From positions 757,501-821,500 of the forward strand of contig JAJTWR010000254.1 of NCBI GenBank assembly GCA_021613335.1: a DNA stretch of 64,000 bases, in the 5' to 3' direction. Origin of the DNA: Whitmania pigra (taxonomy: Eukaryota > Annelida > Clitellata > Hirudinida > Haemopidae). The notes beneath the pieces were generated by a model. The model had not been told where the DNA came from. It made no database searches and saw only the letters and a program-made list of their open reading frames with translations. A program made the position numbers and the translations under genes. The stretch's first letter is position 1. Every line of letters begins with the position of its first letter. Below, piece after piece: positions 1 to 9,759 of this stretch.

Positions 1-1816
1 GTTTATCAATGGAGGTTTGTGGAGTGGCATCCTTAAAAATCTATCAAGTAAGCCAACATCATGTACATCATCTTTGGATCAGCTCTTATTAAATCTATTA
101 CTTATTATTTCAGAAAGTCTTGTCAACCACTGCATCAAGAGGAATGTATTTGGTAAAACACTCAAAGATTTTGGAATGATTCAAGTAACTGGCACAGGGG
201 AGATTTGTGTTGAAATATCTTTTTAAATTTTTGGGTCTTGTTGTGCAGGATAAATTGGCAACTTTGGCCATGAACATATATGCAATTGAAAGCATCAGCT
301 ACATGACTGCTGGGGTGCTTGATTCCTTTGTTAATCCTGATGTGTTTTGTGAATCTGCTGCTGTTAAAGTTTGTATTTTTCATATACCTGACGTTATTCT
401 AATTCTGAATTCTTTGAACTTAACTTCTTTGCAGGTGTTTGGTTCAGAATGCGTTTGGGTGAGCTTGAAAGATGCATTACAGATAATGGGCAGTGTAGGA
501 TGTAAGATGGAAAGCGGGATACCAAATGCATTGATGAATGCAGCTACAAACTCGCTCACAGTTGTAAGTGATGTCACCAGATTGAAAATTGTTCTGCATT
601 TAAATTATTTAATCAGACTATCATTATTCTGGATGTTGTGGCAGATGGCTTTTTTTTACAACGTAAATTTATTTATTTTATTCTTTCAGTCATCAAATGA
701 AATTTTGAAACTCTATATAGCCCTCAATTGTTTGAAGCATGCTGGATTGAAATCACAGCAGTCAATTAGGTTAAATATCACTGTCATTAGAGTAAATTTA
801 TCTCCTTCACATATTTATTAAGTTTTTGCTTCAGAAAGAGGAGAAATTCCCTGAACAATGTGGGATATCTTTTACAAGAAGGTTTGAAGCAATTCAGAAT
901 TGGTAAAGAGGAGTTGAATCTTAAGCTCTATGACCATGTTCATCCTGATCTTTCTGTTGGTAACTCTTCTGTCACTTCATTGACATTACCATTATGTCAA
1001 ATATTATTTCCATTTTAATATTTAACTTCAGTTTTGTGGAGATGTGTTGGAAAAACGCATTTTCAAATTGAAAAATGTGGTCCTCAAAATATGGTCAACA
1101 TCCTTTACAGTGAGTTTTCCAGACCCATCAACAAGTTTTAGTTGTTCAATTATATGCATTAGAGAGATGACTGATCTATCATAATGTGGCCTTTATTGCC
1201 TCATTTTAAACACCATGTTCTAATGCATTAAAAAAATTATTTATTTTGTCTTTGGTGATGTATGTCTCATTTCATATCTTATTCCTGCTTTATTGTAAAC
1301 TTCATTCTGCTTTTGAAATTGCTATGTTTGAAACTAAATACATACATAATGTTTTAGGCTGTTCAAGAAAACCAGTTTATGTTAAAAAGATTAGCAGGCA
1401 TAGCCATTAACTTGTATGTCATAAATGCTAGTTTAGCCAGGGCCTCAAGATCCAAAGCCATTGGCTTGAAGAATTGTGATGATGAAGTTGGTTGCTTTCT
1501 ACATTTTGTTATTATGATGGACTTTCTATATAAGTGCCATTTTTAAGTGAAAATATCCTTTATTACTTAGATTATTCTTGTCCGAAAACTATTTGAGAAT
1601 TTATTGAAGAAAATTGATGAAGATCTGGAAGCTCTTGAAACAGGTATTCTAAGAAATTCTGAAGGATCTACGTTTATGTATATTCATAATTCAATGTTAT
1701 AATTCTTTTGCAAAGCCTATTTTGCGACTGGGGATCTGAATTATAAGAAAATTGCTGAAACCATGATCAAAAATGGTGGTTATGCCATGGAACATCCTCT
1801 TACCAGGAATTGGTGA
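1..1816 (+). CDS. ACAD9: ACAD9-like acyl-CoA dehydrogenase family protein, 3' ten exons
   Basis: This is the C-terminal half of a mitochondrial acyl-CoA dehydrogenase of the ACAD9/VLCAD branch; the 5' exons lie outside the window. Exons read as 1-47, 114-184, 249-368, 435-563, 690-769, 835-955, 1032-1109, 1358-1486, 1571-1643 and 1716-1816, all in consistent phase. Diagnostic stretches are [48 protein letters not shown] and, specific to ACAD9 over [23 protein letters not shown]. The ending HPLTRNW resembles the ACAD9 terminus. In this family ACAD9 has acyl-CoA dehydrogenase activity and also serves as an assembly factor for respiratory complex I. Oddly, the usual FEGTNEIL reads TVSSNEIL and the GG of the FAD-contact motif reads GS, so enzyme activity is doubtful. 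The 955/1032 junction uses a weak donor (gttggt). An ATTAAA at 1856-1861 could be the polyA signal. Confidence 0.9.
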
Positions 1817-2334
1817 ACAATGATGCACTTTTTCACTGTTGAAGTTTGAGGTTTAATTAAAGATTACAAAATCAATCTTGTCTCTATCAAAATTTTTTAT
1901 TAATTTATTTAGATGTTGTTCTTTTTCATTAGAAGTTTGACAGAAAGAATGTTTAACAAATTGTGCTTTTTGACTATTTGAGTATTTGGGTTGGTCTTTG
2001 ATAAGTCTCACAATGTTGGTTTATCTAAGCTTTTGAGTGCCTTATGTATCTAAACAGGATGTGAGAGCACTTTTAAAAGCAATTAAATTGTTACAAAGCA
2101 TTCCACTGGGCCTTATTTCTCAATGTATCTCAATGAACTTCAAAGTAGGTTTCTATGGTATGTAAGCAGGATACTTTTAAGAAATTTTCTTTTTCAGTTT
2201 ATTATTGATAGTTTAGTAATGGGTAGAGATAAACCTTTGTCCGAAAATGAGTAGTAGGCCTCCAGGAAAGCCAAATATTCAAGATCGAGGATTGCTAAAG
2301 AGCTCAAAAGGTCCATATGTGTTATTTCTAATTA
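1817..2334. other. Intergenic stretch with a possible short first exon
   Basis: AT-rich sequence downstream of ACAD9. The only coding-like string is at 2250-2311, starting ATGAGTAGTAGGCCTCC and reading MSSRPPGKPNIQDRGLLKSS. It is followed by a GT (gtccat) that is a poor donor. The transposon block starting at 2335 separates it from any downstream exon, so it may be an orphaned first exon. I do not recognise the protein. Nothing else is supported here. Confidence 0.25.
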
Positions 2335-2553
2335 CAGTGGAACCCACTTATCTCGACCTTGGTTAACTCGCCAAGCCTATTAAGCCGATGTTTTTGAAGT
2401 GGAACCGCGAAATTCCTTCTTTGTCTTATTATGTTCATGTCTTATTATTCTCATCGGTTATGTTGATAATTTTATGTCGCTGAACCCTAACGTCTCGTGC
2501 ACAATAGATGGCCGAATTCGCCACTTCGCATCAGTTATCTCGATCCCCGTGAC
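2335..2553 (+). mobile_element. Tigger/pogo-like DNA transposon, left part (family T1)
   Basis: The sequence begins after a TA with CAGTGGAACCCACTTATC, the same terminal sequence seen at 51615. It continues with motifs shared between the copies (CTCATCGGTTATGT, CAGTTATCTCGATCC). It is interrupted at 2553 by the hAT element, and the interrupted sequence resumes as taatta at 5647, as in the uninterrupted copy at about 51805 (gactaatagt). No transposase is preserved here. Confidence 0.75.
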
Positions 2554-5500
2554 CATAGGCGCCAACTTAAGGGAGGCAAAAAATGTTCCCCCCCCCCCCA
2601 ATAATTTTGTGGTGGAGGATTTACATATTTTAAGTTAAACTTTTAAGTTGCTAACTAAAAAAATTAGTTAAACTCACAATTTAACTAAATTATTTTTTTT
2701 CTTAGTTATACTGTTGCCTTAACTAAAATTTTTTAGTTAAACTAAAAGTTTGCAACTTTTTAGTGAACTAGTTGCCCGTCACTGCACGTTACCATAGCAA
2801 TGAAGCGTTGAATTAAAATTAAAGTGACGGCACGGCATGCTGTTTTCGTTATTACTTTTCAAATTAAAAAATTTAATAGTTGTTTTTTCCTTTAAAAAAG
2901 TTTTACCGGTTAGTACTGTTAATTATGTTTTATTTAATAATAATCAAATTAAATTAAAACGTTCGAATTGCGACTTATTGTTTTAGTTTTTATACTTTGA
3001 GGCTGAATGAACTAGAATTTTGTTTTTTAATTCAGAAATTGATAAATAAGTTTAGAATGGAAAATTTTTTGACCAAATTGTCGGCTAAAACCTCCAGGCC
3101 GATTTCAGTAGACTCTTTGAGCCAGGTGGATACCGCAAAAGTAGATGAAGATCTAGCGGAAAGTACATCTTCTGCTGTTCTCGGTAAATCCGTGAATGCA
3201 AAACGTCGATATGTGCCAAATTGGACCAATAGCTTCCCCTGGGTTTTGTATGACTCGGAGAAAAACATTGTGCTGTGTTCCACATATCGAGAAATTTTTC
3301 TGACCATGGGTCTGCCGTTTTCCTCCAGAAAGGAAACAGTTTTCATTGAAACAGGCTTTAATAATTGGAAAAAAGGGTTTGGAATAGTTGAAACTGCATG
3401 AAAAATCATTGTGCCACAAGGAAGCCATATTAAAAATGCATGCGCTAAAATCTTCAGTTAACATCGTTGCACAAGTAACCAATAATTTATTTTCATCTGG
3501 AACGTTATTCTAATGATTAATATTTTTATTACAATTACAGATTTCCGAACAAAAAAAGAAAGAAATGCTGAATAACCGAAAGTGTTTGAAAAAAATATTT
3601 TCTTCGCTGTTGTACTTAGCGTCACGGGGAATTGCAATTCGTGGTCACAATGATGACACAAGTAACTTTGTAAACTTGTTAAACTTGCGGAGTGAAGATT
3701 CAGAAAAGCTACAAATGTGGTTGAAGCGTGAATCATATACTTGGTGTAGCCATGGTATCCAAAATGAAATTCTTGATCTTCTGGGCCGTACTCTTCTTCG
3801 GAAACTAATTGTATTGGTTAAAAAAGCTGGTCCCTATGCTATTATCTGTGACGAGACAGCGGATGTATCCCGAAAGGAACAGTTTGCAATTTGCTTACGG
3901 TTCACCAAAAATCCGTTAAAGGCCGAAGAGATTTTTGTCGGTTTTTACGAAGTGGAATCAACAACTTCAGCAGCGTTGTACTCTGTCATCAAGGATGCTC
4001 TTCGATTTGATTTACCGCTGTCCAACTGTAGGGGGCAGTGTTATGATGGTGCTAGGAACATGGCTGGTAGCAAAAATGGTGTGCAAGCTAGAATTCTCGA
4101 ATACGAAAAAAGAGCATTATTTGTTCATTGTTTGGCCCATTCATTAAACTTAGTGGCTCAAGACACTATCAAGAGCTTTCCGATTTGCAGAGATACATTA
4201 AATATGGTTAAAGATATTATCAATTTTGTAAGGGACTCGCCTAAGCGATTAGCTATATTCCAGAATCTAAAATCAGACGAGTCCACAAGCCTTCAACCTC
4301 TATGTCCAACCAGATGGACAGTCAAATTGTATCCATGTCGTCTCTTCTATCAAACTACTCAGCATTGATAGATTACTTTACTGATATGGCTGAGAGTGAT
4401 TCGTCGGATTTTGGTGCAAAGGCTTCGGGATTTATAAGACTGATGTAAAAGTTCCAATTTTATTGCTGACGAAGCTATTTGGATACATTGATACGGTTAA
4501 CACGGCATTACAAAAAAGATCTCTGCATTTGGAAGAAGCGCATCGCATGATTGCAACTCTAAAGGCCAGTCTCAGTTTTTGCCAAATAGATTTCTCTGAA
4601 TTTTGGCAGAAAGTAATCTCGGACAAACCTGCCGAGGTAGAAGAAAAAATAAAGTTGTCGAGGAAACGAAAAATTACAAATCGTTTCCAAACCAATGATC
4701 AGCTTCAGCCAGAACCAAAATCTAGTCGTTCAATTCAGGAGATTTATGAATCGCAATTCGTCGAGATTATTGAAGGAATTTTGAAAGCACTGGATGTTCG
4801 ATTTGAGAGCAAATCGTTCAAATTTTTAATGGAAATTGAGCAGTTTGTGCTAGGTGATGATGCAAACAAGGCCAAGATTCTGGAATTCTACAAAGATGAC
4901 GTCGAACCAGACCGCTTTATTGTACAACGAGGTATGTTACTGCAGATTCTTAAAGAAGCAGATCAATCCGTCGAGGGCGTAAACGATATAATCAACTATT
5001 TGCAAAAGCAGCCGCATCTGATTGAACTTCTCCCAGAAATGATCAAGTTTCTAAACATATTCATTACCATTCCTTCAACTTCTGCCACAGCTGATCTTTC
5101 TCGGGACTTCGGAGGTTAAAAACTTACCTTAGATCAACAATGGGTCAAAAGCGGCTTAATTCCGTATCGATTCTTCAGTTTCACAAGGATTTGGCAAATG
5201 AAATGAACTTAGATGACGTTATTAACGAATTTATTTCAAGAAATGAGAAGAGAAAATTAACTTTTTATATGTAAAAATTGTTTATGTACGATCTTTTGTT
5301 ATTGAGAGAGCATTTGTTATTTATGCTCTAACAAACAAACCATTAGAGTCATTGTTATAATTTTATTTCTTCTCCTTTAATTTGTAAATAAAGAGCAATC
5401 ACAGAGTTACAAATTTTTGCTTTACTTGTAGTAATTATTTTAAAATTTCAATATCCTCATGCGCACGCCGTTTTGCAAAATTGGGTTTTTTACTAGTATC

Positions 5501-5638
5501 TATGAAAACTGTCGTTCTTCGCAGTCTACGTCAATTCACTTTAAACCAATGAAAAACGATTTACGAACTAAAGTTTCAGCGACAAGTTTATGAAATAAAT
5601 TTGCCCCCTCCAATAATTTTATCAAGTTGGCGCCTCTG
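2554..5638 (+). mobile_element. hAT DNA transposon of the ZMYM1/DUF4371 type, 3.1 kb, 8-bp TSD
   Basis: The ends are imperfect inverted repeats: CATAGGCGCCAACTT on the left and, reverse-complemented, CAGAGGCGCCAACTT on the right. They are flanked by a perfect 8-bp duplication, CCCGTGAC, at 2546-2553 and 5639-5646, which is the hAT hallmark. The element lies inside a Tigger-like copy and so is younger than it. It contains a broken transposase gene (separate entry). The terminal CAGAGGCG is shared with the hAT element at 42372. Confidence 0.92.
2997..5273 (+). pseudogene. hAT transposase with TTF-type zinc finger, DUF4371 and dimerisation domain, frameshifted
   Basis: The N-terminal part (from about 3057) holds a TTF/BED-like zinc-finger region, recognisable by FPWVLYDSEKNIVLC and the following GFNNWKKGFG and KSLCHKEA. 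A phase-compatible intron appears to run from 3475 to 3540 (CAA|gtaacc to ttacag). The DUF4371/RNase H-like core follows from 3541, with the catalytic-type acidic context IICDETADVSRKEQFA and later CYDGARNMAG and FVHCLAHSLNL. The C-terminal hAT dimerisation segment is split around 5118 and ends near 5273. At least four frame disruptions (about 3395, 4325, 4440, 5118) make the protein non-functional. It belongs to the ZMYM1-like hAT transposases common in animals. Confidence 0.85.
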
Positions 5639-5646
5639 CCCGTGAC

Positions 5647-5849
5647 TAATTATTATTCGTTATTATTATTGTCATTACTATTATTAATATTATTATTTTT
5701 AATATTTTATTAGCACAGCCAAAAAACATAACGGACAAAACAATGTTTAAAAAATCCAAATCGTTAATTTTTTGGTCCGCACATGGGTCTGGGAAATCCC
5801 GTCAGACCGCAAAGAAAGGATTTCAACTTGTCGTTACAATCATTTTATG
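5647..5849 (-). repeat. 3' UTR and A/T trinucleotide tail of R2-like copy 1
   Basis: Minus-strand continuation of the R2-like element below. After the end of its reading frame come about 130 bp of non-coding sequence, then a run of imperfect AAT/AAC trinucleotides (5650-5716 on the + strand as tta/tat units). The run is probably the 3' simple-repeat tail of the LINE. Tigger remnant bases may occupy the first few positions. Confidence 0.45.
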
Positions 5850-6670
5850 TCTATAAAACGATGTTTATGCGTCTTCTGCCTTTCAAGGCGTTCATCTTGA
5901 ATGTCCGCCATATCTTGTACGTCTCCTGCATGGTTTTGATGGAGGTCCGCATGAGGAATCTTCTCGAGACTCCTAATTTCCTCCAAAATCTCCATGATTT
6001 TTCGGAAATTGCTCCTCTCCAGTTTAAAATGAGGGCCGTGACGTTTCCTTTCTGTCTTTAAGGTTCCGAGTCTGGATTATTTTCCTTCATCTATTGGTGG
6101 ATTCCCGACAGGTCATATTTTGAAACCTTTGAGAAATTAATTTTATTCAGGTCGGCAGAGTCAGATCCCAATTCCACATCGCACACGACCTATTCTGAAT
6201 CCTTCCATGCAAACAAATCTGGAATTTTAGTTCCTTCATCAGTAGCGATTCTGGGTTCAATCCTGGCGATGAACCCCATTGCACTCAATTTTCCTGCCAG
6301 CATCTTCACTAAGGCGTTATGTCTCACACGTCTAGGACCGTCCGAATTGCGACAGCGCTGTATGATGTGCCCAAACGACTCATTAACTCTGCAACCGTCA
6401 GCGCAGATGGTGTTGGCAAATGGATTGTATCTTGATTCTCGCAGTCTGTTTTGTAGGACTGCGGCTCTAACCTTAATACATTTCAGCCATTGATCCGATG
6501 CCATTCTGTGAACTCCGTCAGTTAGCCACTCGCTTGGTTCAACGGGATTGGAAAAGGACCTAAGTCCATATCCATCTACTGATTTATACAGTGCTGCTGC
6601 TTTACCCAATGTTTTGGCATCGTTACGAGATCCTGCGATGCCAAACCTTTTGACCTCTTCAAAAAAATTG
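5850..6670 (-). pseudogene. R2-like (RLE-type) LINE, 3' end of ORF, copy 1
   Basis: Only the end of the pol-like protein remains. In order (minus strand): the post-RT region (GYGLRSFSNPVEPSEW, WLKCIKVRAAVLQNRLRE), the CCHC zinc knuckle of R2 proteins (CADGCRVNESFGHIIQRC), and a restriction-like endonuclease core with KIPDLFAW, then a break, then VVCDVELGSDSADL (the PD...D pattern). The conserved R2 C-terminal segment TALILNWRGAISEKSW follows. In R2-type LINEs the RLE nicks a specific target site. The break at about 6190 and the missing RT make it dead. The 5' end abuts the trinucleotide repeat. Confidence 0.8.
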
Positions 6671-6675
6671 TGGAT

Positions 6676-6724
6676 ATTATTACTATTATTATTATCATCA
6701 TCATCATCATCCTCATCGTCGTCG

Positions 6725-6786
<62 letters not shown>

Positions 6787-6805
6787 ATCATCATCATCAT
6801 CATCA
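6676..6805. repeat. Evolving trinucleotide microsatellite (TTA, TCA, TCG units)
   Basis: About 130 bp of pure trinucleotide phase. On the + strand it begins with tta/tat units, passes to tca, then a tcg core, then mixed tcg/tca, and ends with tca. It sits exactly between the 5' end of R2-like copy 1 and the 3' end of R2-like copy 2 and could be the tail of copy 2. Read in frame it would encode a polyserine run, but there is no sign of a host gene. Confidence 0.9.
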
Positions 6806-8618
6806 ACCCCGGGACACTCTGTTGTGCTTCCTCCAGGTGCTTTGTTTAAAGAATGTCCAAATCTTTTATCTCTCCAGCAACGTCCTTATTGAAATCCACA
6901 TGAGGAATCTCTTTGTGACCAGGGTTTCTTTCAGGCATTATTGTTCGGGGGGAGGGCATTTCATGAGTTCGGGGGGCCAGTATTTCGTGCCAAATACAAG
7001 TTCAAAATCAAATCACGCACAACCTCAGTTCAATATTTATATTTTAGGTAAAAATATATTGAAAATCATTTATACAAACTAAAATTTAAAATATGTTTAA
7101 TAACTGAAATGTTTAAAGAAATTTTAAACGCCGAGGTTTTTTGAGAGCATATAAATCTATTACTCTACCAAAAAAATCTTCCGTTGGAACTTCGGGACCT
7201 TCAATGCTTATGGTCATACAATGAGTTAAAGTTTCTGGTAGCATTCTATTTCTTGCTTTGCTTAGAATCCTGTTCATTGTACTGAATGATCTTTCTATTG
7301 AAGCAGTTGTTACTGGAATTACAAGAAGAATTGCACAAAGCCTTTGTAGTTCACAGTATACCAAATCAGGAAGTTTTTTTTTAACTTTTTTGTCTTAGAT
7401 TTATGGGTTTTTACATACACTTTTAGTCAGAATTTTTTTTAAATTTATCTTTATTTTTGGGGGGCGATGAGTGACCTCCGGGGGGTTTCGCCCCCCCGAA
7501 GGTATGCCTGAAAGAAACCCTGCTTGTGACGCCATGCATTTTCTAGAAATGCCAGGACTCCAAAAAGACTGCCCCCTCCAGTTAACGACGAATGCTGAGA
7601 TGAACCCTTTCTGTCTCCCTTCACAAGATTTGGAGAATGGATTGTTTTGCATCATCCACTTGTGAATATCGGATCTGTCATACTTGTTGACTTTGAAACC
7701 GTAAACTCTATCCAGCCCAAAGACGTCGGAGATCACTGCAACATCGCAAACGATGTATTCATATTCATTCTAGGCACATAAGTCAGGAATTCTTGTTCCT
7801 AGCTCAGTTCTTGGTTCCATCCTGGTCGAGTAGCCTTTCCTTTTCAGTGTTGCTTCTAGCATACGAACTATGGAGTCATGTCTTGAATGACGAGGGCCAT
7901 CTGTTCTATGACAATTTTGAACAACGTGGCCCAGTGACTCGGCTACCTCACAGCCGGCATCGCAAGCAGTTGGTCATGGGGTATCTTCTTGCAGAGCGCA
8001 GCTTATTGTGTAGAACGGCAGCACAAATTTTTAGGCATTGGAAGAAGTGCTGGGTTGGCATCCTGTCTACACCATTGACAGTTATCGGCCTAAATTCACT
8101 CGGGTTGGATGTTTCTTTAACCTTCGGAATGCAGCTGACGACTCCTTCAAATGGATAAGGAGGCAAACCAACAAGCAACCATAATGAAATGTGAACGGCC
8201 CAATCGATAAATTTTATTTTTTCAAGATTTTTCTTCCTCATGCCATCCAGTCCTGGGGCGGCGTCCTTGAGATCGCGCATAACAATCTTGACCTCACCGC
8301 ATGTTATCTGAATCTTTTGAAAATACCTTTCTCCAATATTCAATTAGCATCTCGTGAGGAATTTGTTTCTGCTCCTCACCGTAATCCTCGTTGAGAACTG
8401 ACTGTGCACCCTTCGCGATGTTTTTTTATCATCAGACTCTGAAGTTTTTGTCGCTGCTTACGTCTTTCCTTTCTTCTCAATTCTCTCTTAGATGGTTTCG
8501 TTTTGATCACCAGAAATCTCCTGCTGTCTCCCCGATTTCCGATCTCTTCTGTATTTGCATCCTTTGTTGTATCTTGGAGGCCTGATTTTTCCTTTCGGTG
8601 ACCTTGCTCAAAAGGCAC
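6806..8618 (-). pseudogene. R2-like LINE copy 2, internally deleted and split by a hAT insertion
   Basis: Reading on the minus strand from 8618: a basic region (KTKPSKRELRRKERRKQRQK), the start of the RT (DLKDAAPGLDG; EFRPITV), then a direct jump to the post-RT region (RMPTQHFFQCLKICAAVLHN). The catalytic RT core, including the YxDD box, is absent. The endonuclease part has RIPDLCA, then YIVCDVAVISDVFGLD and KVNKYDRSDIHKWMM, followed by SAFVVNWRGQSFWS. The C-terminus continues on the far side of the 603-bp hAT insertion (6920-7522) as RFLMWISIRTLLER. Comparison with copy 1 shows the two belong to one family. Confidence 0.8.
6920..7522 (-). mobile_element. 603-bp hAT element with perfect 19-bp TIRs
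   Basis: Both ends are CAGGGTTTCTTTCAGGCAT (6920-6938 and the reverse complement of 7504-7522), identical over 19 bp. The flanking 8-bp duplications are tttgtgac (6912-6919) and cttgtgac (7523-7530). Inside, on the minus strand at 7113-7364, is the hAT dimerisation domain: LVIPVTTASIERSFSTMNRI followed by LPETLTHCMTISIEG. The rest of the transposase has been lost, so this is an internally deleted non-autonomous copy. Confidence 0.93.
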
Positions 8619-8727
8619 CTTTCGTCATTAAGCTCTCCATCCATATCAGATACTCCTTGTCTAAAAGTTTTTGTCTTGTTTCTATTTCCGCACTTTGATT
8701 CACCTGAGAATTCTCAGTTGTTATTAT

Positions 8728-8770
8728 TTTATTATTGTTATTGTTATTATTATTACCATCATCATTTGTC
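8728..8770. repeat. TTA/TTG trinucleotide microsatellite
   Basis: Short run of tta, ttg and att units upstream (in minus-strand sense) of the R2-like copy 2. Confidence 0.8.
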
Positions 8771-9309
8771 GACTTTGAACTGGAACCGCCAAATTCCCAC
8801 AATGTCGTAGCATTTTCTCATCGGTTATGTCGATTCATTTATGCCGCCGAACCCAATACATCCTTAATGGTTTTGTCTAAGAGGTAACACGCTGCATCTA
8901 TTCTGGGTTTTTTTCTGTTCTATTTTTTCGTTCTAAAAATGTCTGGAGGAGTTAAGAAAAAACTGGACATTCAATCAATAGAGAGAAATGTAGGAAAAAA
9001 TAATTATAAAGATTTGTAACGAGAATCGGCGGTTCTTAATGCGAATTGGTAAATCTCTGCTGTTAGTTGGTTCACACATGCATTTTGTTGTTAGCAAACA
9101 TGTACATACATATTGCTGTTATCAATATCAAATATCAACTGATGTTGTTTAAAAAAGAACTAAAGCACGTGCATGTGCACTCTCACTTATTAACGCACAT
9201 TATGTACATAAAGAAATTGCAAGCACATGTTAATATACAGTCGCCATTTTGATTTTCGGTTATCTCGATACTTTTTGGCAAACCCCTGCGACATAACCGG
9301 GTTCGACTG
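8771..9309 (+). mobile_element. Tigger/pogo-like element T1, internally deleted
   Basis: The right end reads CATAACCGGGTTCGACTG followed by TA, the inverted form of the end at 57433. An internal start MSGGVKKKLDIQSIER (from 8939) is the N-terminus of a Tigger-type transposase. It breaks off after 17 codons and joins the 3' non-coding part (gtaggaaaaaataatt), which also follows the longer reading frame at 52291. The left end is missing; the upstream motif GAACTGGAACCGCC matches an internal T1 region. Confidence 0.75.
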
Positions 9310-9759
9310 TACATGCCAAAAGATGTTTTGAAATAATAGAAAAAAAAGGAAACACAACTTCATATTGTGTAAAAAAATAAATTTTTATTGTTATTATTGA
9401 CTTTTGACGTTTACTTCCTAACTTTTTGGGCACCGCAAAAACACATTTTGAGATTTTTTACTAAGTTTGAAAATAATATTTTATTAAGTTTAAAACATAA
9501 TTTTGGAAGCACTATTTGCATAACATAGTAAAACTTTAAAAATTTTCATGACGTATTACTCGTATTAGACGAGTGTATGCAGTATATCAATCGATCCTCA
9601 AAAACCAAACGCCAAATTGAAACCTAACTCTTCGATGGACGCATTTATCAAGGACTATTCGTTTTTAAAACGTATCATATACCCATTTTGTATCAATTTG
9701 ATCGTAAGTCTACATTAGTGGAGGCCCCCTTAATCCGGCACTGCTTGAGCCACAAGATA
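9310..9759. other. Spacer with no recognised feature
   Basis: AT-rich sequence between two DNA-transposon copies. No coding potential or RNA structure stands out. Confidence 0.5.

Noticed and set aside
1032..1109. Alternative frame [18 protein letters not shown] for ACAD9 exon 7
   Set aside because: It does not join in phase with exon 8 ([14 protein letters not shown]), whereas the chosen frame does and aligns with ACAD9.
6548..6892. Long polyserine-containing open frame on the + strand
   Set aside because: It is the translation of the trinucleotide microsatellite at 6676-6805. The flanks are minus-strand R2-like coding sequence, so it is not a gene.
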